Shown: positions 24,006 to 34,392 of the stretch, piece by piece | Layout: each line of letters begins with the position of its first letter | Position numbering within the stretch: the stretch's first letter is position 1 | NCBI GenBank assembly: GCA_902763335.1 | Contig: CACWRR010000007.1 | Location: 1-55,932 of the forward strand | From: an uncultured Lachnospiraceae bacterium | Lineage (GTDB): Bacteria; Bacillota; Clostridia; Lachnospirales; Lachnospiraceae | Length of the DNA: 55,932 nt | Reading direction: 5' to 3' | The notes under the pieces: model-generated | The model's input: only the letters and a program-made list of their open reading frames with translations | What the model was told of the DNA's origin: nothing | Database searches by the model: none | Program-made: the position numbers and the translations under genes

Positions 24006-25739
24006 ATGAATAAAGAAGTAATGATGAAAGTAATGAGATATATAAAAAAGTACAGAATATACATTTTTCTGTCCTTGATATTTGCGGCCGTGACAGTGGC
24101 ACTTACGCTGTATCTTCCTATACTTACAGGTGACGCCATTGATCTTGTTCTTGGCAGGGGCAAGGTAGACTTTAAAGGAATATTTGATATATTTAAAGTA
24201 GCTGCAGTTGTAATACTGCTCACATCAGTTTCACAGTGGATAATGAATGTGTGCAACAATAAAATGACATTTAATATAGTTCAGGATATCAGAAATGAAG
24301 CGTTTAACAAAATAGAGAATCTTCCTTTAAAATATATAGACAGTCAGTCTTACGGTGATATAGTGAGCCGTGTAATCGCAGATGTTGACCAGTTTTCAGA
24401 AGGTCTTCTTATGGGATTCACACAGCTTTTCACGGGTGTGATGACGATAGTGGGAACTCTTATATTCATGCTTACGATAAATATAAAGATAACACTTGTC
24501 GTTGTACTTATTACACCGTTGTCACTGTTTGTGGCAAACTTTATTGCAAAGAAAACATTTTCAATGTTCAAACTTCAGTCTGCCACAAGGGGCGAGCAGA
24601 CTTCTCTCATAGATGAGATGATAGGAAACCAGAAGGTTGTTCAGGCGTACTGCCATGAAGAAGAAACGATGGAGAAATTTGATGAGATAAATGGAAGACT
24701 TGAGAAGTGTTCATTGAGAGCGATATTTTTCTCATCACTCACAAATCCATGTACAAGATTTGTCAACAGTCTTGTGTATACAGGTGTGGGAATAACAGGT
24801 GCCATGTCTGCCATAGCAGGCGGTATATCAGTAGGTCAGCTTTCATGTCTGCTTAGTTATGCCAACCAGTATACGAAACCGTTCAACGAAATATCAGGCG
24901 TTATTACAGAACTTCAGAATGCATTTGCATGTGCTTCAAGAATATTTGAGCTGATTGAGGAAGAACCACAGATACCGGATGCTGAGGATGCACATGTGCT
25001 TGAGGATGCTCAGGGAAATGTGGCATTAAATGATGTGTCATTTTCATACAAGCCGGATCAGAAACTTATTCAGAACTTTAACCTTAGCGTGAAACCGGGA
25101 CAGAGAGTTGCCGTAGTCGGACCTACCGGATGTGGAAAGACTACTGTAATAAATCTTCTTATGAGATTTTACGATGTTGATAAGGGATGCATTAAAGTTG
25201 ATGATACCGATATAAGGAATATTACAAGACCGAGTCTCAGAACTTCATATGGTATGGTACTTCAGGAGACATGGCTAAAGGCAGGAACCATACGCGAAAA
25301 TATTGCATTTGGAAAGCCTGATGCAACGGATGAGGAGATAATAGAGGCAGCAAAGGCATCCCACGCCCACGGATTTATAAAGAGACTTCCAAACGGATAT
25401 GATACAGTTATAGGAGAGGATGGAGGCAGCCTGTCACAGGGACAGAAACAGCTTTTGTGTATAGCGAGAGTAATGTTGTGTCTGCCGCCTATGCTGATAC
25501 TTGATGAGGCTACATCTTCTATCGATACTAGAACGGAGCTTAAGATTCAGAATGCATTTGCGGTTATGATGGAAGGACGTACAAGTTTTATAGTTGCCCA
25601 CAGACTTTCTACGATTCAGAATGCAGATATTATTCTGGTTATGAAAGACGGTAATGTTATAGAGCAGGGAAATCACGAGACACTGCTTAAACAGAACGGA
25701 TTTTATGCAAAGTTGTACAATAGTCAGTTTGCTGTATAA
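24006..25739 (+). CDS. heterodimeric ABC exporter, catalytic subunit
   Basis: A 577-aa half-transporter with six membrane helices followed by an ATPase with intact Walker A GPTGCGKTT (near 372), Walker B LILDEATSSID (near 498) and H-loop IVAHRLST (near 531). Its signature is LSQGQ rather than LSGGQ. That is expected, because in the heterodimer this motif completes the degenerate site of the partner. The hydrolytic site is formed by this subunit's Walker motifs and the partner's ISGGQ. It lies 16 bp after the partner gene and is co-transcribed. Confidence 0.94.
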   Translation: MNKEVMMKVMRYIKKYRIYIFLSLIFAAVTVALTLYLPILTGDAIDLVLGRGKVDFKGIFDIFKVAAVVILLTSVSQWIMNVCNNKMTFNIVQDIRNEAFNKIENLPLKYIDSQSYGDIVSRVIADVDQFSEGLLMGFTQLFTGVMTIVGTLIFMLTINIKITLVVVLITPLSLFVANFIAKKTFSMFKLQSATRGEQTSLIDEMIGNQKVVQAYCHEEETMEKFDEINGRLEKCSLRAIFFSSLTNPCTRFVNSLVYTGVGITGAMSAIAGGISVGQLSCLLSYANQYTKPFNEISGVITELQNAFACASRIFELIEEEPQIPDAEDAHVLEDAQGNVALNDVSFSYKPDQKLIQNFNLSVKPGQRVAVVGPTGCGKTTVINLLMRFYDVDKGCIKVDDTDIRNITRPSLRTSYGMVLQETWLKAGTIRENIAFGKPDATDEEIIEAAKASHAHGFIKRLPNGYDTVIGEDGGSLSQGQKQLLCIARVMLCLPPMLILDEATSSIDTRTELKIQNAFAVMMEGRTSFIVAHRLSTIQNADIILVMKDGNVIEQGNHETLLKQNGFYAKLYNSQFAV

Positions 25740-25793
25740 AAAAAATAATATTGTCAATACTCCAAATGAGAAAGCATTTGTGAGGTTGCAGAT

Positions 25794-26651
25794 ATGGAAA
25801 GATATTTACATCAGAGTTTGAAATATATAATGATTATGGCTGGTTCCGTAGCTTATGCTGCGGGAATCAGCCTTTTTTTGGACCCTAACAGTCTGGCACC
25901 CGGTGGAGTTACGGGAATATCAATAATATTAAACAGATTCACCCCCGTGAGTGTAGGTACATGGTCATTTCTGATAAATGTTCCGGTCATGATAATCGGT
26001 CTGTGGAAGCTCGGAAGAAAAATGATGATATCCACGGTTTTAGCGGTTATATTTTCGTCAGTGTGGATGAATATATTCAGACAGCTTCCGGCGGTAACGG
26101 AGGATAAGATTCCGGCTGCTATTATCGGAGGAATATGTGTGGCTGCGGGAATCGGACTAGTATTTAAGGCGGGTGGAACGACAGGCGGCATAGATGTGAT
26201 TATAAGATGCATTCGAAAAAAGAATCCATTTGTAAAGACAGGAACACTTTTTCTCATTTCAGACATGTCGGTTATTATTCTGTCAGCTATAGTATTTAAA
26301 AATCTTGAAGTCGGAGCCTATGCGGGCATATCTGCCTTTGTGTGTTCAGCCGTTCTTGATTTTATCTTATATGGCAGAGATGAAGCAAAATTGTTATTTA
26401 TAATAAGCGATAAAGAGGAGCTGATAGTGAAAAGAATACTTAGTGAGATAGATGTGGGAGTGACAGAATTAAGCGGAAAGGGAGCATATACCGGCAAAAA
26501 AAGAAGAATTATTATGTGTGTTATGAAGAAACATCGTATGCCAAAGGTTAGCAGCATAGTGTCTGAAATTGATGACAGGGCATTTATGATAATATCATCA
26601 GCCGGTGAAATATATGGTGAGGGCTACAAGAGCTATCATAATATAATATGA
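25794..26651 (+). CDS. YitT family membrane protein (DUF161/DUF2179)
   Basis: A 285-aa protein. Five to six membrane segments occupy about residues 10-200, with the family's SLFLDPNSLAPGGVTGISII and FKAGGTTGGIDVI repeats. A soluble C-terminal DUF2179 domain (about 215-280) follows, with GAYTGKKRRIIMCVM. YitT proteins are widespread in Firmicutes, and their transport substrate is not established. It is 54 bp downstream of the exporter and may be co-transcribed. It is convergent with the LytTR regulator, with a 2-bp gap and no obvious terminator. Confidence 0.9.
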   Translation: MERYLHQSLKYIMIMAGSVAYAAGISLFLDPNSLAPGGVTGISIILNRFTPVSVGTWSFLINVPVMIIGLWKLGRKMMISTVLAVIFSSVWMNIFRQLPAVTEDKIPAAIIGGICVAAGIGLVFKAGGTTGGIDVIIRCIRKKNPFVKTGTLFLISDMSVIILSAIVFKNLEVGAYAGISAFVCSAVLDFILYGRDEAKLLFIISDKEELIVKRILSEIDVGVTELSGKGAYTGKKRRIIMCVMKKHRMPKVSSIVSEIDDRAFMIISSAGEIYGEGYKSYHNII

Positions 26652-26653
26652 TA

Positions 26654-27370
26654 TTAAAAGACATAACTGTTTTTACATTTTTTCATAAAACAGCTTCTGT
26701 AGCTTTTTCCTACGGGGACAGATACTCCGTTAGACAGTTGTAGAATAGATGAGTTGAAACATTTTAAATGCAAAGGATTTACAGTGTAAGATGTATGTAC
26801 TCTTACAAAATTATGTCCTGATATAGAAATTTCACTGTTGAGTGAAGACATGGTTCCATGATGCGTTATAGATGTGTTTTCAAAATTTACTATACATTTT
26901 CCGGGATTGTCAGATTCTATGTAGAATATATCATTTATATTCACATTTACATGACCGCCTTTTTGAGTCAGGGTAATATGTCCGAGGCGTTCTTTTAGGG
27001 TGTTCATGGCGGCATTCAGACTACTGTGAAAAAAATTGATATCAATTGGTTTATGGATAAGTGCAAATGGGTGGATGTCCATAATTGCTGACATTTGATT
27101 GGCATTTGATGAGATAAATATAATCAGGGCATTTTTGTGAGTAGGATGTGTTCTTATTATATTACCTGTAGTAATTCCGTCTAAGGGTGACATTGTGTCA
27201 CTTAAAACTATAATATTGTATATTTCACCGTTGTAAATCGAATCGAGTAATTCGGCACCATTAGTAAAATCGTCCACAATATTAATAAATGTCTGAAAAT
27301 GCATGTGCACATAATTCACAAGATTGCTGCAAGTATTTAAATTGTTATCACATATAGCTATATTAATCAA
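26654..27370 (-). CDS. LytTR response regulator with atypical receiver
   Basis: A 238-aa AgrA-like regulator. In the receiver (1-125) the position of the phospho-acceptor reads IIVLSDTMSPLDG: aligned on the final DG, Ser57 stands where Asp is expected and Asp58 follows. The upstream acidic pair is reduced to ICDNN, while Lys107 (IHKPID) is kept. It may therefore be a pseudo-receiver. The LytTR domain (about 135-235) has YIESDNPGKCIVNF and FVRVHTSYTVNPLHL. TTG 27370 is favoured because GGAGGG sits 7 nt upstream; ATG 27385 overlaps that SD. No kinase is adjacent. The inverted repeat at 27403-27441 lies in its leader. Confidence 0.85.
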   Translation of the reverse strand: MINIAICDNNLNTCSNLVNYVHMHFQTFINIVDDFTNGAELLDSIYNGEIYNIIVLSDTMSPLDGITTGNIIRTHPTHKNALIIFISSNANQMSAIMDIHPFALIHKPIDINFFHSSLNAAMNTLKERLGHITLTQKGGHVNVNINDIFYIESDNPGKCIVNFENTSITHHGTMSSLNSEISISGHNFVRVHTSYTVNPLHLKCFNSSILQLSNGVSVPVGKSYRSCFMKKCKNSYVF

Positions 27371-27919
27371 AAGACAACCCTCCATTTAAAATTACGTTAT
27401 ATACGGAACATAAAAAGTATGGGGTACTGTTTATGTTCCGTAAAATTACACCATAATAACTATGCAAAACTCAGTCTCACCCACAATAAGCTGATTATAA
27501 ATATGGTAGCATGAATATTAGTTAAATACAACATTAGCACTGTTGTAAATAGAATGATGAATTTTATCGAATTTGAAAAGGAAATTTATACAATGCTTTG
27601 AAAAAAGAAAGATATTAAACACTGTAGAAATATGGATATTAAAAAAGACAGTATAGAATAATTTATAGAAAACAAAACCTTATATGTAATCCCTTCAAAA
27701 TCACATAGTTATTTTATCTGTAGAATAGTTTATCCTCCTCCCGATGTAATATGACAAGTATATACTAAAATTTGACAAAATATGTACTTTATTTAAAAAA
27801 AGTTATGTAAAAAGAGAAATGAATAAAAATCGTATATATAGGGAAAAATCCTTATAACTACCATTCTGAAAAAACAATCTTTTGGCTACAATTAAACAAA
27901 AATGTATGCTGGTGAACGG
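27371..27919. other. AT-rich intergenic region with one strong hairpin
   Basis: About 550 bp without a credible gene. ACGGAACATAAA (27403-27414) and TTTATGTTCCGT (27430-27441) form a perfect 12-bp inverted repeat in the leader of the minus-strand LytTR gene. A TTGACA lies near 27772 but has no good -10 at standard spacing. I see no tRNA, riboswitch or repeat relation to the structured elements elsewhere in the window. Confidence 0.6.
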
Positions 27920-28639
27920 ATGAAGTTTGATGATGATGAAATTAAGAAATTAATTGGAAATAAAATAAAAGTATATAGACAGCTTCGTGTGAAAACAACA
28001 AGGGAAATGTTTATAGAAGGCGTTACGGAAAAGTATGGTACTATAGAAAATATTGAAGTGGGAAGATCCTATCCTGATTTGGAATTTCTTGTTAAAATTT
28101 CAAATAAATATCATGTACCTTTGAAATCGTTTATAGATACAGGATATAGGGAGAGAAAAGTATCAGAAGATTACGGTGTGTTTGACGGTTATAGTGAAAA
28201 TGAAATATATGAAATTCTGAAACAGCTTGATGTTGAGAAATACAGAGTCCTGAGGCAGTTAAAGGTGATGGATAATATGAGATGTAAAGGTGATATCAGC
28301 TGGGGTTTATATATTGAAAGCATAGGAATATATCTTTACAACGAGAGGGTTAAGAAAAATCTTTCATTTGAAAATCTTTCTGAGATGTCAGGGGTGGCGC
28401 CAAAAACCATTATGAATATTGAGAGCAGGAATAATACGGGAATATCGGTGAAAACCTTATACCGACTGTGCTGTGCATTAAGAATCCCGATAGATTATGT
28501 TCTGGCTGAAAAACTTGATGATAAGAGTGAAGCGGTAAGATATATGTTTACGGATATATTCTGGGATGCTGATGAGCGGGAACGGGTATTCTTAAGGAAA
28601 TATATAAAGATTGCAGGTGAATACAGAAAACTGTATTAA
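27920..28639 (+). CDS. double helix-turn-helix (XRE-like) protein
   Basis: A 239-aa protein (245 if ATG 27902 is used). Residues about 1-70 resemble an XRE helix-turn-helix (NKIKVYRQLRVKTTREMFIE, then SYPDLEFLVKISNKYHVPL). Residues about 140-200 hold a clearer one (RVKKNLSFENLSEMSGVAPK, TIMNIESRN, KTLYRLCCALRIPIDYVL). A helical linker and the C-terminal tail DERERVFLRKYIKIA follow the pattern of small regulators. ATG 27920 is preceded by GGTGAACGG and is preferred; ATG 27902 has no SD. It is monocistronic, ends at a bidirectional terminator, and the target is unknown. Confidence 0.75.
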   Translation: MKFDDDEIKKLIGNKIKVYRQLRVKTTREMFIEGVTEKYGTIENIEVGRSYPDLEFLVKISNKYHVPLKSFIDTGYRERKVSEDYGVFDGYSENEIYEILKQLDVEKYRVLRQLKVMDNMRCKGDISWGLYIESIGIYLYNERVKKNLSFENLSEMSGVAPKTIMNIESRNNTGISVKTLYRLCCALRIPIDYVLAEKLDDKSEAVRYMFTDIFWDADERERVFLRKYIKIAGEYRKLY

Positions 28640-28654
28640 ATTAATAAATAAACT

Positions 28655-28698
28655 AAAAGAAGTTCTAAAAAACATCCGCTTTTTAGAACTTCTTTTTT
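28655..28698. terminator. bidirectional terminator between HTH gene and pyrG
   Basis: AAAAGAAGTTCTAAAAA and TTTTTAGAACTTCTTTTTT form a long perfect stem with a short loop and T runs on both strands, serving both convergent genes. Confidence 0.9.
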
Positions 28699-28706
28699 GA
28701 TTTGAA

Positions 28707-30314
28707 TTATTTTTCCTGAGCTTTAAGTGAAGCTGATATAAATCCGTTAAATAATGGATGAGGACGGTTTGGTCTGGATTTCAGTTCAGGGTGGGCCTGT
28801 GTTCCGATAAACCAAGGATGATTCTCAAGTTCTATCATTTCTACGATTCTTCCGTCAGGAGAAATTCCTGAGAGTTTCATACCGTTTTCTATAAGAGCGT
28901 TTCTGTAGTCGTTATTTACTTCGTAACGGTGTCTGTGTCTTTCATGTATTGTCTCTTCGCCGTATAATTCATAAGCTTTTGAAGATTTGTCAAGTACACA
29001 CGGATATGAGCCGAGCCTTAATGTTCCGCCGATATCCTCAATGCCATCCTGTTCAGGCATAAGATGTATAACAGGATGAGTTGTGGAAGGGTCTAACTCA
29101 ACACTGTGTGCGTCTGAATATCCCACAACATTTCTTGCAAATTCCACGATGGCGAGCTGCATTCCGAGGCAGAGACCAAGGAATGGAATCTTGTTTTCGC
29201 GGGCATAATGGATAGCTTCTATCTTACCATCGATACCTCTGTCTCCAAAACCACCCGGAACAAGGATTCCTGATACATCTTTGAATAATTCGGATGCATT
29301 TTCAGGAGTAACCTTTTCAGAGTCAATCCATTTGATATCTACGGCTGTACCGTTTGCCACACCGGCATGCTTTAATGATTCTACTACACTGATATAAGCA
29401 TCGTGCAGAGATATATATTTTCCAACAAGGGCGATAGTAGTCTTTTTAGTAAGGTGCTTGCTTGCATTAACCATTTCCTGCCATTCTTTGAGGTCGGGTT
29501 CAGGACAGTCAAGTTCAAGACATTCACATGCAACCTGGGCAAGTCTTTCGTTTTCCATAACTAAAGGAAGCTCGTACAGATATTCAACGTCAAGGTTCTG
29601 CATAACGTGGCTCTTAGGCACATTACAGAAGAGAGAAATCTTATCTTTCATCGCATCTCCAAGAGGGTACTCTGAACGGCATACAATAATATCAGGCTGT
29701 ATACCCATTCCCTGAAGTTCCTTGACACTTGCCTGTGTAGGTTTTGTTTTCATCTCACCTGATGATTTCAGATAAGGAATAAGTGTAACATGAATGAGAA
29801 TGGCATTTTCACGTCCGACTTCATGCTGGAACTGCCTGATGGCTTCAAGGAAAGGCTGACTTTCAATATCACCTACGGTTCCACCTACTTCGATAATGGC
29901 AATCTCAGTATCGGTTGTTGAATAATTTCTATGAAAACGGCTCTTTATCTCATTGGTGATATGAGGAATTACCTGAACTGTTCCTCCGCCAAAGTCACCG
30001 CGTCGTTCCTTAGAGAGAACTGACCAGTAAATCTTTCCTGTTGTCACGTTTGAATTTTTAGTAAGACTTTCGTCAATAAATCTTTCGTAGTGACCGAGAT
30101 CAAGGTCTGTTTCAGCACCATCATCTGTTACGAAAACCTCACCGTGCTGAATTGGGTTCATGGTTCCCGGATCTATATTAATATATGGGTCAAATTTTTG
30201 CATTGTTACAGAATAGCCTCTTGCTTTTAAAAGACGGCCAAGAGATGCGGCTGTTATACCCTTTCCGAGTCCTGATACTACACCGCCTGTTACAAATACG
30301 TACTTTACTGGCAT
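28707..30314 (-). CDS. pyrG: CTP synthase
   Basis: A 535-aa enzyme converting UTP to CTP with glutamine nitrogen. The synthase domain begins [20 protein letters not shown] and contains [16 protein letters not shown] and GHYERF. The C-terminal class I glutaminase has nucleophile Cys in [10 protein letters not shown] and His/Glu in [10 protein letters not shown]. It is full length for the family. The SD AAGGAGG precedes ATG 30314, and a TATAAT (minus strand, 30354-30349) lies 35 bp upstream. The leader does not show the GGGC start typical of CTP-dependent stuttering control in Bacillus pyrG. Confidence 0.97.
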   Translation of the reverse strand: MPVKYVFVTGGVVSGLGKGITAASLGRLLKARGYSVTMQKFDPYINIDPGTMNPIQHGEVFVTDDGAETDLDLGHYERFIDESLTKNSNVTTGKIYWSVLSKERRGDFGGGTVQVIPHITNEIKSRFHRNYSTTDTEIAIIEVGGTVGDIESQPFLEAIRQFQHEVGRENAILIHVTLIPYLKSSGEMKTKPTQASVKELQGMGIQPDIIVCRSEYPLGDAMKDKISLFCNVPKSHVMQNLDVEYLYELPLVMENERLAQVACECLELDCPEPDLKEWQEMVNASKHLTKKTTIALVGKYISLHDAYISVVESLKHAGVANGTAVDIKWIDSEKVTPENASELFKDVSGILVPGGFGDRGIDGKIEAIHYARENKIPFLGLCLGMQLAIVEFARNVVGYSDAHSVELDPSTTHPVIHLMPEQDGIEDIGGTLRLGSYPCVLDKSSKAYELYGEETIHERHRHRYEVNNDYRNALIENGMKLSGISPDGRIVEMIELENHPWFIGTQAHPELKSRPNRPHPLFNGFISASLKAQEK

Positions 30315-30437
30315 AATTGTTCCTCCTTAAAAAAATAAATACCAAATCATTATACCCCTATTCACGAAATAATTCCACCTGAATTTTGAAAATAAGATAA
30401 AAAGTGTGATAAGTTTGTTAAATTCTCAATAAGCTTA

Positions 30438-30466
30438 TTGATTTATGGCAAAACTATCTTTATAAT
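30438..30466 (+). promoter_or_regulatory. promoter of ftsH
   Basis: TTGATT (30438-30443), 17 nt, TATAAT (30461-30466), giving a leader of about 95 nt. The leader contains the palindrome GAAACGTTTC just before the SD. Confidence 0.7.
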
Positions 30467-30569
30467 TGACAAGATGAAACAAGTGGCTTTTTGATTTGAA
30501 ACGTTACAAAAAGTCCATACAGGCAGAAAATAATCTGTACCGTAGAAACGTTTCGGAATGGAGAGGAAT

Positions 30570-32453
30570 ATGGACGAAAAAAACAGAAATAACAGACCGA
30601 TGTCTGATAAGAATCCAAAAAGAAAACAGACAATAATTCTTCTTTTGGTTGCCGCTGTCGTTACAATTCTTGGCACAACATTTATGTCAATGATTATGCA
30701 GAATGCGACTACAAAGGAGATAACATACGATGAGTTTCTTAAGATGATAGATGATGATGAGATTGAATCAGTGGAATTCGATTCTTCGGGAAAGATTGTC
30801 ATATCACCTAAGGGCAATGAAAAATCCTACATTAAATTTACTTATTGGACTACACAGTTAAATGATCCGGATATAATTGCCAAACTTGAAAAATCAGACA
30901 ATATTAAATTCAAGGGAAAAATGGATGATTCATCTTCAGGTATGCTTCTGATACTTTTAGAATATGTTGTTCCATTTGTACTTATATATGTATTTTTCAT
31001 GTTTATCATGAGGAGAATGTCAAAAGGCGGCGGAGGAATAATGGGAGTCGGAAAGTCCAATGCCAAAGTTTATGTTGAAAAAGAGACAGGTGTGACATTT
31101 AATGATGTGGCAGGTCAGGAGGAGGCAAAAGAATCCCTTGTTGAGATTGTGGATTTTCTTCACAATCCGGGAAAATATTCAAAAATCGGAGCAAAACTTC
31201 CGAAAGGTGCTTTGCTTGTAGGACCTCCGGGAACAGGTAAGACACTTCTTGCAAAAGCAGTTGCAGGCGAGGCGAAGGTTCCGTTCTTTTCACTTGCAGG
31301 TTCAGACTTTGTTGAAATGTATGTAGGTGTGGGAGCATCAAGAGTAAGAGATTTATTTAAGCAGGCACAGCAGTCTGCACCATGTATAATATTCATAGAT
31401 GAGATAGATGCTATAGGAAAGAGCAGAGACAATGGAAGAGGTGGAGTTGATTCGGAGAGAGAACAGACTCTTAACCAGCTTCTTGCGGAGATGGATGGTT
31501 TTGACACTTCTAAAGGATTATTTATCCTTGCCGCTACTAACAGACCTAATGTACTTGACAAGGCACTGTTAAGACCGGGAAGATTTGACAGAAGAATAAT
31601 CGTTGACAAGCCTGACCTTAAGGGAAGAATAGATGTCCTCAAGGTACACTCAAAAGGTGTTGCCATGGATGAGACAGTAGACCTTGAAGAGATAGCATTA
31701 TCAACCTCCGGTGCGGTAGGTTCAGACCTTGCCAACATGATAAATGAAGCAGCTATCATGGCTGTAAAGGCGGGAAGAAATGCAATATCACAAAAAGACC
31801 TTCTTGAGTCGGTGGAAGTGGTAATAGCCGGTAAGGAGAAGAAGGATAGAATACTCAGTCCTAAGGAGAAAAAGACCGTTGCATACCATGAGGTCGGACA
31901 TGCACTTATCACAGCACTTGAAAAGCAGGCTGAACCGGTTCAGAAGATTACCATTGTTCCAAGAACCATGGGCTCTCTGGGATATGTAATGCAGGTTCCT
32001 GAAGAAGAGAAATATCTTATGACAAAAGAGGAAATGTTAGCAAGGATAGTTACACTTCTCGGTGGAAGAGCTTCAGAGGAGATAGTGTTTGATTCAGTGA
32101 CAACAGGTGCGTCAAATGATATGGAAAAGGCTACGGATATGGCAAGATCCATGATAACACAGTACGGTATGAGTGAGAAATTCGGACTTATGTCTCTTGA
32201 AACCGTGGAAAACAGATATCTTGACGGAAGAGCAACTCTTAACTGCAGTGATGCCACAGCAGCAGAGGTGGATAACGAGGTTAAAAAGCTGCTTAAAGAA
32301 TGTTATGAGAAAGCAAAGAAGCTCATTAATGAGAATAGAAAGGCATTAGATAAGATAGCAGAATTTTTATATGAGAAAGAAACCATAACCGGAAAAGAAT
32401 TTATGGAAATATTTAATTCTGTTAATGAAACTCCGGTAGAAGAGCAGGTGTAG
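30570..32453 (+). CDS. ftsH: ATP-dependent zinc metalloprotease FtsH
   Basis: A 627-aa membrane-anchored AAA protease that degrades misfolded and regulatory membrane or cytosolic proteins. There is a short N-terminal tail rich in Lys/Asn, TM1 at about 22-42, an external domain and TM2 at about 128-148. The AAA domain has Walker A GPPGTGKT (near 218) and Walker [12 protein letters not shown], followed by the SRH. The protease site HEVGH has its first His at residue 440. ATG 30570 is chosen because GGAGAGG is immediately upstream; ATG 30558 lies within that SD. It starts a long co-directional run leading into uvrC 34 bp later. Confidence 0.97.
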   Translation: MDEKNRNNRPMSDKNPKRKQTIILLLVAAVVTILGTTFMSMIMQNATTKEITYDEFLKMIDDDEIESVEFDSSGKIVISPKGNEKSYIKFTYWTTQLNDPDIIAKLEKSDNIKFKGKMDDSSSGMLLILLEYVVPFVLIYVFFMFIMRRMSKGGGGIMGVGKSNAKVYVEKETGVTFNDVAGQEEAKESLVEIVDFLHNPGKYSKIGAKLPKGALLVGPPGTGKTLLAKAVAGEAKVPFFSLAGSDFVEMYVGVGASRVRDLFKQAQQSAPCIIFIDEIDAIGKSRDNGRGGVDSEREQTLNQLLAEMDGFDTSKGLFILAATNRPNVLDKALLRPGRFDRRIIVDKPDLKGRIDVLKVHSKGVAMDETVDLEEIALSTSGAVGSDLANMINEAAIMAVKAGRNAISQKDLLESVEVVIAGKEKKDRILSPKEKKTVAYHEVGHALITALEKQAEPVQKITIVPRTMGSLGYVMQVPEEEKYLMTKEEMLARIVTLLGGRASEEIVFDSVTTGASNDMEKATDMARSMITQYGMSEKFGLMSLETVENRYLDGRATLNCSDATAAEVDNEVKKLLKECYEKAKKLINENRKALDKIAEFLYEKETITGKEFMEIFNSVNETPVEEQV

Positions 32454-32487
32454 GTCTGTATTAAAACGTCTGCGGAATGGAGAATTG

Positions 32488-34350
32488 ATGTATTTTAATA
32501 TAGAAGAAGAATTAAAAAAGCTCCCGGGTCAACCGGGAGTTTATCTCATGCATGATGATAAAGATGAGATAATATATGTTGGCAAGGCGATAAGTCTGAA
32601 AAACAGGGTAAGACAGTATTTTCAGGCAGGCAGAAACCGTACTCCCAAGATAGAGCAGATGGTGTCCCACATTAAGAGATTTGAATATATAATTACGGAT
32701 TCAGAGATGGAGGCACTGATTCTCGAGTGTAATCTTATAAAGGAGCATCAGCCGAGATACAATACCATGCTCAAGGATGATAAGGCATATCCTTTTATAC
32801 GCCTGACCGTGGGAGAGGAATATCCGAGAATAATGATGGCGAGGGAGATGAAAAAGGACAATTCAAAGTATTTTGGTCCATATACAAGTGCGGGTGCCGT
32901 AAAAGATACAATAGAATTACTGACGAAAATATACAGGATAAGGACATGCAGAAAGTCTCTTCCAAAAGATATCGGAAAGGGCAGGCCATGTCTTAATTAT
33001 CATATACACCAGTGTGATGCTCCGTGTATGGGATATATTTCCAAAGAGGAGTACGCGGAAAACTTCAGCAAGGCATACGATTTTCTTAATGGAAATTACG
33101 GTGATGTGGCGGATATGCTCGAAAAGAAAATGTATGAGGCATCTGAGAAGATGGAGTTTGAGGAGGCTGCAGGCTACAGGGATTTGCTCACCAGTGTTAA
33201 AAATATAATGCAGAAGCAGAAGATAACCAGCAGCGAATTTATGGACAGGGACATTCTTGCATATGCCACTGACGGTGCAGATGCTGTTGTCCAGGTTTTC
33301 TTTATAAGAAACGGCAAAATGCTCGGAAGGGAACATTTTCATCTTACAATGGCACTTCAAAAAGGCGGTAGTGAGCTACTGTCAAGTTTCATAAAGCAGT
33401 ACTATGCAGGAACTCCGTATATTCCGAGAGAACTTCTGGTGCAGAGAGAGATTGAAGACAAGGAAGTTATAGAACAGTGGCTTACAGTGAAAAAAGGCCA
33501 GAAAGTGACCATAAAGACTCCGAAAAAGGGAGAAAAGGAACGTCTTGTAGAGCTGGCGAGAAAAAATGCGTCAATGGTGCTTGTACAGGACAGTGAAAAG
33601 ATTAAACGTGAAGAAATGAAGACAACGGGTGCGATGAGAGAGATAAAAGATCTTATCGGACTTGCGGGAAATATAGAGCGTGTTGAATCTTACGATATAT
33701 CAAACACAAACGGTTTTGAATCAGTCGGTTCTATGGTGGTGTATGAGAACGGACGGCCGAAGAGAAATGATTATAGAAAATTTAAAATAAAATGGGTTAA
33801 AGGTGCAGATGACTATTCAAGTATGGAAGAAGTACTGACGAGAAGGTTTGAGCATGGACTTAGGGAAATGAAGGAACTTGAGGAGAATCATCTGGATACG
33901 GACATGGGAAAATTCACACGTTTTCCAGACCTTATCATGATGGATGGTGGAAGAGGACAGGTAAATGTTGCGCTCAGGGTGCTTGACAGACTCGGACTTG
34001 ACATACCGGTATGCGGTATGGTGAAGGATGACCACCACAGGACGAGAGGTTTATACTATAATAATATAGAGATACCTATAAGCAGAACGTCAGAGGGATT
34101 CAGACTTATTACAAGAATACAGGATGAGACCCACAGATTTGCTATCGAATATCACAGAAGCCTGCGTTCAAAGGCACAGGTACATTCTGTTCTTGATGAT
34201 ATAGATGGCATCGGGGAGACCAGAAGAAAGGCACTTATGAGAAAATTCAAGTCACTGGATAATATCAAAAATGCCAGTGTTGAAGAGCTTAAAGATACCC
34301 CTTCAATGAATGAAGGAGCAGCACAAAAAGTCTATGATTTTTTCCATTAG
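32488..34350 (+). CDS. uvrC: excinuclease ABC subunit C
   Basis: A 620-aa nuclease making both incisions in nucleotide-excision repair with UvrA/UvrB. The N-terminal GIY-YIG domain ([19 protein letters not shown]) makes the 3' cut. A UVR motif lies near residues 205-235. The RNase H-like endonuclease domain includes [18 protein letters not shown] and [13 protein letters not shown]-terminal helix-hairpin-helix motifs ([15 protein letters not shown]) bind DNA. The SD GGAG is spaced for ATG 32488; TTG 32485 is adjacent but less likely. Confidence 0.96.
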   Translation: MYFNIEEELKKLPGQPGVYLMHDDKDEIIYVGKAISLKNRVRQYFQAGRNRTPKIEQMVSHIKRFEYIITDSEMEALILECNLIKEHQPRYNTMLKDDKAYPFIRLTVGEEYPRIMMAREMKKDNSKYFGPYTSAGAVKDTIELLTKIYRIRTCRKSLPKDIGKGRPCLNYHIHQCDAPCMGYISKEEYAENFSKAYDFLNGNYGDVADMLEKKMYEASEKMEFEEAAGYRDLLTSVKNIMQKQKITSSEFMDRDILAYATDGADAVVQVFFIRNGKMLGREHFHLTMALQKGGSELLSSFIKQYYAGTPYIPRELLVQREIEDKEVIEQWLTVKKGQKVTIKTPKKGEKERLVELARKNASMVLVQDSEKIKREEMKTTGAMREIKDLIGLAGNIERVESYDISNTNGFESVGSMVVYENGRPKRNDYRKFKIKWVKGADDYSSMEEVLTRRFEHGLREMKELEENHLDTDMGKFTRFPDLIMMDGGRGQVNVALRVLDRLGLDIPVCGMVKDDHHRTRGLYYNNIEIPISRTSEGFRLITRIQDETHRFAIEYHRSLRSKAQVHSVLDDIDGIGETRRKALMRKFKSLDNIKNASVEELKDTPSMNEGAAQKVYDFFH

Positions 34351-34392
34351 TGTGATACAATTAATAAATAAACGAAAAGGCGGTATAATGTT

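Noticed and set aside
30315-30569. CTP-dependent reiterative transcription leader for pyrG
   Set aside because: The predicted start region (GATTTGG) is not the GGGC type needed, and no attenuator hairpin precedes the SD.
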